From JBAYIE01 sp041665785 (GTDB lineage Bacteria > Bacteroidota > Bacteroidia > UKL13-3), in the NCBI GenBank assembly GCA_041665785.1, contig JBAYIE010000017.1, positions 26,032 through 90,031 on the forward strand: DNA of 64,000 nt, read 5' to 3'. Shown here piece by piece: positions 40,951 to 49,377 of this stretch. A model generated the notes under the pieces. It worked only from the letters and a program-made list of their open reading frames with translations, did not search any database and had not been told where the DNA came from. The translations under genes were made by a program, and so were the position numbers. The first letter of the stretch is position 1, and each line of letters opens with the position of its first letter.

Positions 40951-43569
40951 ATGAAATCCTTTTTACTCCTTTTTTTATTGCTGATATCATCCGTTCAGGG
41001 GCAAAGTAAAATACTTTCCGATACGCCGGAAGTAGCAGTGTTTCCTAACCCTGCCGTTCATTTTATAGACATACAGTTTGAAGTTGATGAAGAGCAATCT
41101 CTCAATTATAAAATTTACGACTTGCAAGGGGAACTAAGGTACAGTTTGAGTTTAACGGGTGTGAAGGGTACAAACCGCCAGCGAATCTATCTTGATCAAT
41201 TGAATGAAGGCATGTATCTCCTGCAGGTAAAAGGAACCGCATGGATCTATACGCAAAAAATATTCAAACTAAAAGGAACCGAACGCATAGACAAGGCCGA
41301 TTTATTGCATACCGAAATCAGTCTGCAGATTCGGAATCTGGCTCAGAAAAGCATCGAGGGCAGCGCCAAATTAGCGATATACATAAAAGATTCAAACCCG
41401 GATTCGATCCGGTTCGATTTATTGAAGCTGACGGTAAGTGCTGTAAAAATTGATACTGTGAATTTGAGTTTTTCGCAGAACGACAGTCAACTTACTGTGC
41501 TTCTCCCCTCCGGAATTAATCAGGGAGACACCCTGCATTTTACCATCGCATATAGCGGACAACCAATAGCAGATGCGCGTTGGGGAGGTTTTTTCTTCAA
41601 CGGAAACTACGCTTACAATATGGGTGTTGGTATGGCTTCCAACCCCCATTCGTTTGGCCGGTGCTGGTTTCCCTGTTTCGACGATTTCAGGGAACGATCT
41701 ACCTATTCCTTTCACATCACCACCGATAGTAGCTGGAAAGCTGTGTGCAACGGCTTAAAAAGCCCTGATTCAACCCATGCTGATGGCAGCACAACCTGGA
41801 ATTGGGAAATCGTTCAACCCATACCGGCCTATCTGGCCTCGGTAGCTGTAGGAAAATATGAATTTGTAGAAAGCATCTATACCGGATTGAATGGTTCTAT
41901 CCCTATTCTGATTGCTGCCGAAGCCAAAGACACGGCCAATGTGCGCAAATCTTTTATCAACCTTCAGGCAGCCATGCAATGTTTTGAAAGTAAGTTTGGC
42001 CCTTATCCTTTCGATCGTATCGGTTTTGTGGCTGTACCCTTCAATTCGGGAGCCATGGAACATGCCACCAATATTGCATATCCCGTTTATGCCATCGATG
42101 GAACCCTGCAATTTGAAACACTGTTTGCACATGAATTGTCGCATATGTGGTGGGGCAATCAGGTTACCTGCCGCACTGAAGCCGATATGTGGCTCAACGA
42201 AGGCTGGGCCAGCTATTGCGAGTCGGTTTTTCTGGAATGCCTGTACGGAGAATCTGCTTATTATCAGGAAATACACCAGGTGCAACAGGATGTAAACCTG
42301 AATGCGCCCAAGCGTGATAAAGGCTGGCAGCCGGTTTCGGGCATTGACAGCGATATTACCTACGGTATGCATGTGTACCAGAAAGGCGCTTTGATGGTAC
42401 ATAACCTGAGAACCCTTATGGGCGACGAAGCTTTTTTTACAGCCTGTAAGAGTTATCTGAACCGATACCGGTTTTCAGATGTATCAAGCGAGGATCTGCG
42501 CCATGAATTTGAATTGCACACTACACAAAACCTCCTTCCATTTTTCCAGCATTGGATTTATGAAAAAGGGCAAATTGATGTGGATGTGGTGCTTGTTGAA
42601 CGCGTTAAGTCCATCATCGACTCAACGTATTACAATCTTTACCGTATACGGGAAAACAACCGCTATAAAAGTGGCATGACCAGCGATATTCCGCTAACCA
42701 TTACCCTTCATCTGGCCAAGGATAGTGTGCGTATCATTAATGCGTGGTGTTACGACGGAGAAGGAGGATTTGGTTTCACAGATGATTTGAACTATCCCTT
42801 GCTTTATCTCACCGTGAATGAAACAGAAGGATTTGCGTTTGGAAAGAATACAGAGAAACGCAAAATTGGTTCAACCGGAAGTCTCAGCCTGAGCAATGTA
42901 TTGTTGAATTTAAATGTAACACAGGTGAACGATACAGCCTTGCTGTATATCGAACATCATTGGGTTCCTGCTCCTTCACTCGAAAACCTGAATCAATCGG
43001 GCATACGTCTCTCCTGCGACCGCTATTGGACTGTTCGTGGAATTCTGCCTGAAACCTTTACCAGCATGGCATTTTTCAACTACGATGCAAACCCGGGCAT
43101 TTACCTGGATGAAGATTTTATGAGAAATCTGCAAACCGAAGACAGTCTGGTGTTGTTGTTCAGGCCTTACGGTGAAAAAGCCTGGCAGGTTCATACCGAT
43201 CATACCTTTCAACCCGGAGTAAAGACAGATAAGACCGGAAGATTCTGGGTAAATAAGCTGCGTGCAGGTGATTATGCTTTTGGAATCCGGGATCATACCA
43301 TAACCGGTTTAAATCAGGATATTGAATCATCACAACCAGCCCTTGAAGTTTACCCGAATCCAACCGGCGACAGGCTGTGGATCAAAGTAAAATCAGGCGA
43401 GATCCGTCAAATTGAGATAATATCGATGGATGGCCGGACCTTGCGAATTGAATCTTCTGACGGTGAATCAACAGTTAATATTGCAACCCAAAACCTGCTT
43501 CCGGGTATCTATCAGATACGGGTTGAGTCGGATCACGGGATTTATGGCGCCCGCATAGTAAAACTATAA
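40951..43569 (+). CDS. M1-family metallo-aminopeptidase with T9SS-type domains at both ends
   Basis: Secreted zinc aminopeptidase, 872 residues. Signal peptide MKSFLLLFLLLISSVQG. Residues ~27-107 look like a T9SS C-terminal sorting domain placed N-terminally (VAVFPNPAVHFIDIQF, IYDLQGELRY, LNEGMYLLQVKG). The M1 region (~115-570) has GAMEH in place of GAMEN and the zinc site H394-E-L-S-H398 with Glu417 (LNEGWASY). A C-terminal T9SS domain starts ~797 (LEVYPNPTGDRLWIKV) and ends LLPGIYQIRV..RIVKL. Likely exported by the type IX system to the surface or medium to digest peptides. A strong promoter precedes it. Confidence 0.92.
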   Translation: MKSFLLLFLLLISSVQGQSKILSDTPEVAVFPNPAVHFIDIQFEVDEEQSLNYKIYDLQGELRYSLSLTGVKGTNRQRIYLDQLNEGMYLLQVKGTAWIYTQKIFKLKGTERIDKADLLHTEISLQIRNLAQKSIEGSAKLAIYIKDSNPDSIRFDLLKLTVSAVKIDTVNLSFSQNDSQLTVLLPSGINQGDTLHFTIAYSGQPIADARWGGFFFNGNYAYNMGVGMASNPHSFGRCWFPCFDDFRERSTYSFHITTDSSWKAVCNGLKSPDSTHADGSTTWNWEIVQPIPAYLASVAVGKYEFVESIYTGLNGSIPILIAAEAKDTANVRKSFINLQAAMQCFESKFGPYPFDRIGFVAVPFNSGAMEHATNIAYPVYAIDGTLQFETLFAHELSHMWWGNQVTCRTEADMWLNEGWASYCESVFLECLYGESAYYQEIHQVQQDVNLNAPKRDKGWQPVSGIDSDITYGMHVYQKGALMVHNLRTLMGDEAFFTACKSYLNRYRFSDVSSEDLRHEFELHTTQNLLPFFQHWIYEKGQIDVDVVLVERVKSIIDSTYYNLYRIRENNRYKSGMTSDIPLTITLHLAKDSVRIINAWCYDGEGGFGFTDDLNYPLLYLTVNETEGFAFGKNTEKRKIGSTGSLSLSNVLLNLNVTQVNDTALLYIEHHWVPAPSLENLNQSGIRLSCDRYWTVRGILPETFTSMAFFNYDANPGIYLDEDFMRNLQTEDSLVLLFRPYGEKAWQVHTDHTFQPGVKTDKTGRFWVNKLRAGDYAFGIRDHTITGLNQDIESSQPALEVYPNPTGDRLWIKVKSGEIRQIEIISMDGRTLRIESSDGESTVNIATQNLLPGIYQIRVESDHGIYGARIVKL

Positions 43570-43594
43570 TCATGAAATAGGGTATAAAAAAGAC

Positions 43595-43624
43595 TTTGTT
43601 TGCTGCTTCCCTTTTATACATTTG
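43595..43624 (+). promoter_or_regulatory. Promoter of the 3-hydroxyacyl-CoA dehydrogenase gene
   Basis: TTTG (43595-43598), 18-base spacer, TACATTTG (43617-43624). It places transcription start just downstream and supports ATG 43658 over the TTG inside the -7 box. Confidence 0.85.
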
Positions 43625-43657
43625 CCCCACTTAAACAAAGCAGAGTTATCTCAAGAT

Positions 43658-44578
43658 ATGAAAAACATTACGGTAATCGGATCAGGTACCATGGGCAACG
43701 GGATTGCTCATGTTTTCGCACAACATGGATATCATGTTTCTTTGGTAGATGTAAATGAACAGGCCTTGCAAAAGGCATTGGGAACCATTGAAAAAAACCT
43801 CGACCGTCAAATCACAAAAGGCAGCTTAACAGAAGCCGATAAAGCTAAAACCCTTGGAAATATTACTACTTTCACGGCATTGAAAGACGGTGTTGCAAAT
43901 GCTGATCTGGTTGTAGAGGCTGCTACAGAAAACATGCAAATCAAACTGGATATTTTCCGCCAGCTTGATAGCCTCGCTCCTGCCAAAGCTATTCTGGCAT
44001 CCAATACTTCCTCCATTTCTATCACAAAAATTGCCTCGGTTACTAACCGTCCGGCACAAATTATTGGTATGCACTTCATGAATCCTGTACCAGTAATGAA
44101 GCTGGTAGAGGTGATTAACGGGTATAAAACCAGCGCAGAAGTAACCGAAACCATTCTGGAGCTTTCTAAAGCCATTGGTAAGGTTCCTGCTGCATCCAAC
44201 GATTATCCGGGCTTTATAGCCAACCGCATCCTTATGCCGATGATCAATGAGGCTATTATTTCGCTGCACGAAGGTGTGGGCGGTGTAGCTGAAATAGATA
44301 CTGTAATGAAATTGGGTATGGCTCATCCGATGGGACCGCTCCAACTGGCTGATTTTATTGGGTTAGACGTGTGTCTGGCTATTCTGAATGTGTTGCACGA
44401 CGGATTTGGGAATCCTAAATATGCACCTTGTCCTTTGCTAGTAAACATGGTTACTGCAGGAAACCTGGGGGCTAAATCAGGCGAAGGATTCTACAACTAT
44501 AAAAACGGTACCAAGGAATTGGTTGTGGCCGATCAGTTTAAAAAGATCAGCGCCGGAGGATCCAGAAGAAGCGCTTAA
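43658..44578 (+). CDS. 3-hydroxybutyryl-CoA dehydrogenase family protein
   Basis: NAD(P)-dependent oxidation of 3-hydroxyacyl-CoA or the reverse, in fatty acid or butyrate metabolism. Start at ATG 43658 gives 306 residues. Rossmann motif ITVIGSGTMGNGIAHVF, catalytic His in IGMHFMNPVPVMKLVEVI with SNTSSISIT before it, and the C-terminal dimer domain NDYPGFIANRILMPMINEA and MGPLQLADFIGLDV. Length and motifs fit Hbd/PaaH-type single-domain enzymes. It has its own promoter and terminator, so it is monocistronic. Confidence 0.95.
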   Translation: MKNITVIGSGTMGNGIAHVFAQHGYHVSLVDVNEQALQKALGTIEKNLDRQITKGSLTEADKAKTLGNITTFTALKDGVANADLVVEAATENMQIKLDIFRQLDSLAPAKAILASNTSSISITKIASVTNRPAQIIGMHFMNPVPVMKLVEVINGYKTSAEVTETILELSKAIGKVPAASNDYPGFIANRILMPMINEAIISLHEGVGGVAEIDTVMKLGMAHPMGPLQLADFIGLDVCLAILNVLHDGFGNPKYAPCPLLVNMVTAGNLGAKSGEGFYNYKNGTKELVVADQFKKISAGGSRRSA

Positions 44579-44601
44579 CTACAATTTTAATTTTACCTTA
44601 G

Positions 44602-44630
44602 AAAGCTCACCAAATCGGTGGGCTTTTTTT
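44602..44630 (+). terminator. Terminator of the hydroxyacyl-CoA dehydrogenase gene
   Basis: AAAGCTCACC / GGTGGGCTTT forms a 10-bp stem with one G-U pair and an AAATC loop, followed by seven T. Confidence 0.88.
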
Positions 44631-44695
44631 ATGCCAGTATGGCACCAATGGTTTAAAGCCAGTTTGTCCCAACTCGTATGTAGTTGCCTACTATG

Positions 44696-44730
44696 AACTT
44701 AATAACCAATAACTTAATAACCAATAACTA
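44696..44730. repeat. Short tandem repeat at the 3' end of the XRE gene
   Basis: Two perfect copies of the 15-mer AACTTAATAACCAAT (44696-44710, 44711-44725) and the start of a third (AACTA). The third copy overlaps the stop codon of the XRE-family gene. Confidence 0.7.
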
Positions 44731-45186
44731 ATCCCCAACTTTAAGTTCAATAGCTACTTTTACCTGTTCAATTTGTGATTTTGAGTGCAAAAGCTGGTCT
44801 TTAATATCGGAAACCATCAGGTTCAATTCCTGCAAATGCAACAATTCATCCATCAACAGTTTATGATAAGTAGTAATGGTTTGCAAAGAATCTAAAGGAC
44901 TGGTTATTTGTTCTTTAAGTTGATTCAAACGGGCCAATTCCATGGACAGGTCGATGGTTTTAGCCTGCTCGCGGTACATTGAACCCTCTCCATTGAGCAA
45001 CCAATCAGGATTTAGGGTAGTAAATGCTTGAAGCATACGCTGCAAGAGCTCCAGACCGGGCTTATTTCGCCCTGAAGTGATATGTGTGATCAAGGGTAGG
45101 GAAACCCCTAACTCTCTGGCAAATGTAGATTTACTATGCCCTGATTTGATCATGAATTCAATGATACGCTTGTTTATTTCGTCCAT
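44728..45186 (-). CDS. XRE-family helix-turn-helix protein
   Basis: Regulator of 152 residues. The N-terminal HTH (~6-65) reads IIEFMIKSGHSKSTFARELGVSLPLITHITSGRNKPG, a standard Cro/CI-type domain, followed by PDWLLNGEGSMY. The remainder (~75-152) is a Leu/Gln/Glu-rich coiled coil (MELARLNQLKEQITSPLDSL, LHLQELNLMVSDIKDQLL) likely for oligomerisation. Similar proteins occur singly in many Bacteroidota genomes. The upstream region has repeated ACAAATGT motifs that may be autoregulatory sites. Confidence 0.88.
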   Translation of the reverse strand: MDEINKRIIEFMIKSGHSKSTFARELGVSLPLITHITSGRNKPGLELLQRMLQAFTTLNPDWLLNGEGSMYREQAKTIDLSMELARLNQLKEQITSPLDSLQTITTYHKLLMDELLHLQELNLMVSDIKDQLLHSKSQIEQVKVAIELKVGD

Positions 45187-45207
45187 AACTGATGTAAAGT
45201 TGAATAC

Positions 45208-45279
45208 ACAAATGTAAATAGGTGAATTAACATTTGTTCTTTGTGGTTTACAAAAGTTTAATCACTCGTTAACAAATGT
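45208..45279. promoter_or_regulatory. Three ACAAATGT motifs upstream of the XRE gene
   Basis: ACAAATGT at 45208-45215 and 45272-45279, and its complement ACATTTGT at 45230-45237. The first copy, read on the minus strand, lies in TACATTTG, a -7 box for the XRE gene, 23 bases before its start. Copies two and three form an inverted repeat (AACATTTGTT / AACAAATGT). The rest of the 45187-45464 gap is AT-rich and contains no gene. Confidence 0.5.
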
Positions 45280-45464
45280 GAATTTGTTGGTTATATCTAA
45301 GGTTTAATAAGATGCATTTAACTCATTGATATTATATTACTTACGTGTAATATAATGATGCACTTTTACATCACTTAAGTGACGAATATAATCTTGTTAA
45401 CACTTGTAAGTACTGCAATCTTGTCAGCTTTTCCCTCCTATTGGATTAATTTTTACCTTTGAGC

Positions 45465-46004
45465 GTGGATTTAGCAACTGTCCTTTTAAAAGAACATAGC
45501 AAGCGATTAACTGAAACGATTATAGCGTACGTAAACCAGGATGAATCGCGTTTAGACGAATTGGTGGCACTGGTAACCGGCGGGAAGCCTATTTTAGCAC
45601 AAAGAGCATCCTGGCCATTAAGTTATGTGGCTATTCGCAATCCGGACTGGATTGAGAAGCATCTTCCCTCCTTGATTTCATTGCTGAAGCGAACCGATTT
45701 GCATCAGGCGGTAACCCGCAACATCTATCGGTTTTTACAAGAAATCGATATTCCTGAAGAACTCGAAGGAAAAGTTGCAGAATCAGCCATCCGGCATATC
45801 CATGATCCACGTACTCCTATAGCTATCAAGGCATTTGCCATAACTGTGCTCGGAAATCTTTGCAAGAAATATCCGGAATTAGCCCAAGAAGTCCGGTTAT
45901 TGTTGGAAGATGAGCGTCTCAATGAATCGGGAGCCATAAAGGTTAGAATGCGCTGTGTTTTAAAAGCGCTGGATAAATTGGATAAAATTAAACCTGGTCG
46001 ATAA
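45465..46004 (+). CDS. HEAT-like helical repeat protein, unknown function
   Basis: Cytosolic all-helical protein of about 180 residues with HEAT-like helix pairs (QRASWPLSYVAIRNPDWIEKH, LISLLKRTDLHQAVTRNIYRF, IAIKAFAITVLGNLCKKYPE). The start is uncertain: a TTG at 45459 is part of a TACCTTTG -7 box (45454-45461), so I prefer the GTG at 45465. It may serve as a binding scaffold. The 3' end overlaps the convergent DCC-family gene by 17 bases. Not a family I can name further. Confidence 0.8.
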   Translation: MDLATVLLKEHSKRLTETIIAYVNQDESRLDELVALVTGGKPILAQRASWPLSYVAIRNPDWIEKHLPSLISLLKRTDLHQAVTRNIYRFLQEIDIPEELEGKVAESAIRHIHDPRTPIAIKAFAITVLGNLCKKYPELAQEVRLLLEDERLNESGAIKVRMRCVLKALDKLDKIKPGR

Positions 46005-46386
46005 AGCGTTCACGCTCTTCGGGTAGCGGGATCCTGCATGATTCCAGCTTTCCAAACCAGCGGTAGCGGTTGCGAGCTACCCAATTGTACACGGCATCGC
46101 GTAAAAATCCGGGGATCAGCATAAAGATAAAAAATAAACTCCAGAGTCCTCCCAAATGCCAGAACATAAACAACGCTCCTGCCGAGCGATAGCGGGCTTT
46201 TCCACGGTAATAAAAGACAAAGGAATCAAATTGCAACTGTTCACCTAATACTCGTTTAGCATAATCCGATTGCAATGTGGCAAATTGAAAGCGTTTTCGA
46301 TAATCGTTACGTAAGATAAATTGAACCGATCGGTCGCATAAACCACAAACACCATCGTAAAATATCACCGGATTTTCAATTTTCAT
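45988..46386 (-). CDS. DCC-family thiol-disulfide oxidoreductase (DUF393)
   Basis: Small protein of 132 residues with the N-terminal signature VIFYDGVCGLCDRSVQF; Cys14 and Cys17 form the CxxC that gives the family its predicted redox activity. The centre has one hydrophobic stretch (WSLFFIFMLIPGFLRDAVY) that may associate with the membrane, and RNRYRWFGK is a conserved tail. On the minus strand TACCTTTG at 46401-46394 is a likely -7 box seven bases before the ATG. Confidence 0.92.
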   Translation of the reverse strand: MKIENPVIFYDGVCGLCDRSVQFILRNDYRKRFQFATLQSDYAKRVLGEQLQFDSFVFYYRGKARYRSAGALFMFWHLGGLWSLFFIFMLIPGFLRDAVYNWVARNRYRWFGKLESCRIPLPEERERFIDQV

Positions 46387-46444
46387 CCTCCAACAAAGGT
46401 AACCTTAAATTCTATGTCTGCTTTCAATTCCTTACTTTCGTCGC

Positions 46445-47791
46445 ATGGAATTGACATCTCTCACCGCTATCAGTCCGATCGATGGTCGTTACCGCAAACA
46501 AGTTGAACCGCTTGCGGCCTTTTATTCTGAATTTGCACTCATTCAATACAGGGTATTGATTGAAGTGGAATACTTTGTCGCATTGGCTGAATTGCCACTA
46601 CCACAGCTGAAAGGAAAACTTTCGGCCGGACATAAACGTGATCTGCGCGCTTTGTATATCAACTTCACAGAAGCGGATGCATTGCGCATAAAAGCAATTG
46701 AAAAAACCACGAACCACGATGTTAAGGCAGTGGAATATTTTCTAAAAGAAGAACTTGATAAATTGGGTTTATCGTCGTGCACGGAGTTTATCCATTTCGG
46801 GCTCACCTCACAGGATATCAATAATACGGCTATTCCCATGTTGATACAGGATGCAAACCTGAAAGTAATGATTCCAGCGGTGGAAAGTGTATTGCAGCAA
46901 ATCAACAAATTTGCAAAAACATGGAAAGACATTCCCATGCTGGCACGCACCCATGGTCAGCCGGCATCTCCAACCAAACTAGGTAAAGAAATGATGGTTT
47001 TCGCCGAACGGTTATCCGTTCAACTGGAATATCTGCGGGCAATACCAGCCGCATCTAAATTTGGTGGTGCCACCGGAAATTTTAACGCGCATCATGTGGC
47101 TTATCCAAAAACAGATTGGGTTGCCTTTGCCAATAATTTTCTGGATACCATTGGGTTGAAACGTTCCCAGTTCACTACACAAATAGAACATTATGATCAG
47201 TTGGCTGCTATGTTTGATGCCTATAAACGCATCAATACCATTCTGATTGATTTCAGCCGCGATATCTGGCAATATGTTTCGATGGAATATTTCAAGCAAC
47301 AACTAAAAAAAGGTGAAGTGGGTTCATCAGCTATGCCGCATAAAGTGAATCCAATTGATTTCGAAAATGCCGAAGGAAACCTGGGAATTGCCAATGCATT
47401 ATTCGAACATCTTTCGGCCAAGCTTCCGGTGTCTCGCTTACAGCGGGATCTAACTGATTCAACCGTATTGAGGAACGTGGGCGTACCCATGTCGCATTCG
47501 CTGATTGCCTTGAATTCACTCACAAAAGGCATGCAAAAACTGTTGCTGAATGAAAAACAACTGCAGGCCGATCTGGAAGATAACTGGGCGGTTGTAGCAG
47601 AAGCTATTCAAACGATTTTGCGCCGTGAAGGATTCCCAAAACCATACGAAGCCCTGAAAGATTTAACGCGTACCAATGCGAAAATCAATGCGAAAAGTTT
47701 GCACGTTTTTATTGATAAACTGAAGATTTCAGCAAGCCTCAAAAAAGAATTGAAAAAAATTACTCCGCATAATTATACCGGAGTGTATTAA
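46445..47791 (+). CDS. purB: Adenylosuccinate lyase
   Basis: Catalyses two fumarate-releasing steps of purine synthesis (SAICAR to AICAR and adenylosuccinate to AMP). The 448-residue protein is of the longer E. coli type: TAISPIDGRYRKQVEPL at the start, EFIHFGLTSQDINNTA, ARTHGQPASPTKLGKEM with the catalytic His, and the signature loop SSAMPHKVNPIDFENAEGN. Monocistronic; its last four bases overlap the convergent hydroxylase gene. Confidence 0.97.
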   Translation: MELTSLTAISPIDGRYRKQVEPLAAFYSEFALIQYRVLIEVEYFVALAELPLPQLKGKLSAGHKRDLRALYINFTEADALRIKAIEKTTNHDVKAVEYFLKEELDKLGLSSCTEFIHFGLTSQDINNTAIPMLIQDANLKVMIPAVESVLQQINKFAKTWKDIPMLARTHGQPASPTKLGKEMMVFAERLSVQLEYLRAIPAASKFGGATGNFNAHHVAYPKTDWVAFANNFLDTIGLKRSQFTTQIEHYDQLAAMFDAYKRINTILIDFSRDIWQYVSMEYFKQQLKKGEVGSSAMPHKVNPIDFENAEGNLGIANALFEHLSAKLPVSRLQRDLTDSTVLRNVGVPMSHSLIALNSLTKGMQKLLLNEKQLQADLEDNWAVVAEAIQTILRREGFPKPYEALKDLTRTNAKINAKSLHVFIDKLKISASLKKELKKITPHNYTGVY

Positions 47792-48390
47792 ACTGCCTCA
47801 TCCTGCTTACCTGATTTTGAAGGTAAGGTTCCAAACACGATATCCCATAAAGGAGAAGAGACTCCGAATGCTTTATCCTCATAAGCCGGATTGTGGTGTT
47901 TATGGTGGTGCGTCCACAGGAATTTAATGCCGGGTATGGGCTTCCATGCATGAATGATAAAATGGATAAAGGTGTACCCGATATACCCTCCAACAAATCC
48001 GGTCATGTATGCAAATGTTTGTTCTCTGAACAAGAGAAACCAGATCAAGGTAAAAATACCCAGCAGCAGTATTCCCGGAAGCGGAGGCATCATAAGGCGT
48101 TCTTTATCACGTGGATATTCGTGATGTACCCCATGAATCAGATATTGAAATTTGCCCGGTTTTATGTGAAAAAGGTAACGGTGCATGATATACTCTGTAA
48201 GTGTCCAGCCTATTACGCCAAGCAAAAAGTAAAGGACTCGTTGCTCTGTATTTGAACGGGCAAGCCAGGTGAAGAGAACCATTGCTCCACCATAGGTAAT
48301 TACGTGTATTACCGGATTGGTTTTGGTAAACAATTCCAGAAAATTACTCCGGAACAACTTACCCTGTCCATCCTTTTTCACTTTCGACAT
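47788..48390 (-). CDS. Fatty acid hydroxylase / sterol desaturase superfamily protein
   Basis: Di-iron membrane hydroxylase of 200 residues. The clustered His boxes are complete: EYIMHRYLFHI, LIHGVHHEYP, FIHFIIHAWKP and FLWTHHHKHHNP. Four membrane segments flank them. Fatty acid 2-hydroxylases of this kind hydroxylate acyl chains of sphingolipids, which many Bacteroidota make; carotenoid or sterol substrates are alternatives. It is four bases upstream (in its own sense, downstream) of the PBP-like gene and may be cotranscribed with it. Confidence 0.9.
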   Translation of the reverse strand: MSKVKKDGQGKLFRSNFLELFTKTNPVIHVITYGGAMVLFTWLARSNTEQRVLYFLLGVIGWTLTEYIMHRYLFHIKPGKFQYLIHGVHHEYPRDKERLMMPPLPGILLLGIFTLIWFLLFREQTFAYMTGFVGGYIGYTFIHFIIHAWKPIPGIKFLWTHHHKHHNPAYEDKAFGVSSPLWDIVFGTLPSKSGKQDEAV

Positions 48391-48394
48391 AAGC

Positions 48395-49273
48395 TTAGTT
48401 GTCTAACATCACCAGATTAGGCATATAGCATACTTCTTCCGGCAGTGGTAAGGTATGAATGATTTTTAAATTTAACAAATTGTTTAATATTTCCTGCAGT
48501 TGTGAAACTTCAATTTCTGGTTTACAGGCATATTCCAGTTCCTGAAACCATTGCAAGGCATCTGCTTCCCGAATGCCATATCGACTGGCAATCAGGTGTG
48601 GTGCATTGCTGTTATTTTGCAATAACATGCAGGATAAATTGATTATACTGAGTATTTCCTTTAATGCATCTTCGTGTGATGCAATAAACCGGTTTGAAAC
48701 GGCAATAACGAAACAAGGCCATGGTGTGGCACATTCGCCTATCATGCGAAATTCTCCTGAGTCCACATAGGGTTTCGTGGTAAACTTTTCCCACAGGAAT
48801 AGTTGAGCTACATCCTCTTTCAATGCTTTGCGTGCACCATCCAGGTTTCCAACTACTGTAAACTCATCCGGATTCAACGTAAAATTATGCTTATCTGCAT
48901 TTACGTATGCCATGAGGTGTGAGCCAGATTTAAAACGACTGACAGCATAAGTATAACCATGCATCTCTTCGGGCGACCGGATGGGAGAATTTGCCGAAAC
49001 ATAGATTCCCCATCGCAAAGGCGAGTTAACATAGAATTGTACAATACGACTTGGGTTTCCCTGAACAATATCTGCAATCATCCCTTCTGTAAGTGCAATA
49101 GCAATATCCAACTCACCGGTACGCAAGGCTGTACACATGGCTCCGGTACCTCCCGGAATATCGTTCCAGTGTAACCGAATTCCCTTGCGCGAAAAACTCC
49201 CTTGTTCAATGGCCAGGTGCCAGGCCAGGTTAAAATGTTCTGGGACTCCGCCAACATTCACATTGATCATCAT
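48395..49273 (-). CDS. Cytosolic periplasmic-binding-protein-like protein (Ca3427-like)
   Basis: Type 2 periplasmic-binding-protein fold of 292 residues but without any signal peptide: it starts MMINVNVGGVPEHFNLAWHLA. The motifs PEHFNLAWHLAIEQG, DIPGGTGAMCTALRTGELDIAIALTEGM and GIYVSANSPIRSPEEM match the Ca3427-like group, known structurally from Candida. No ABC permease or ATPase gene is near. The ligand is unknown; related SsuA/THI5-type proteins bind sulfonates or thiamine precursors. A second ATG one codon in is equally possible. Confidence 0.82.
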   Translation of the reverse strand: MMINVNVGGVPEHFNLAWHLAIEQGSFSRKGIRLHWNDIPGGTGAMCTALRTGELDIAIALTEGMIADIVQGNPSRIVQFYVNSPLRWGIYVSANSPIRSPEEMHGYTYAVSRFKSGSHLMAYVNADKHNFTLNPDEFTVVGNLDGARKALKEDVAQLFLWEKFTTKPYVDSGEFRMIGECATPWPCFVIAVSNRFIASHEDALKEILSIINLSCMLLQNNSNAPHLIASRYGIREADALQWFQELEYACKPEIEVSQLQEILNNLLNLKIIHTLPLPEEVCYMPNLVMLDN

Positions 49274-49377
49274 GTAGTAGATTAAAACAGAACAACAAAA
49301 TTAAAGTGAAAGGGTTGGATTAATCGGTAAAGAAATGCACACATTTATCCTCTACCCCTGAATATCTGCAACATTAA

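Noticed and set aside
43622..43657. Upstream TTG start of the hydroxyacyl-CoA dehydrogenase
   Set aside because: The TTG lies in the -7 promoter box TACATTTG; the family N-terminus begins at ATG 43658.
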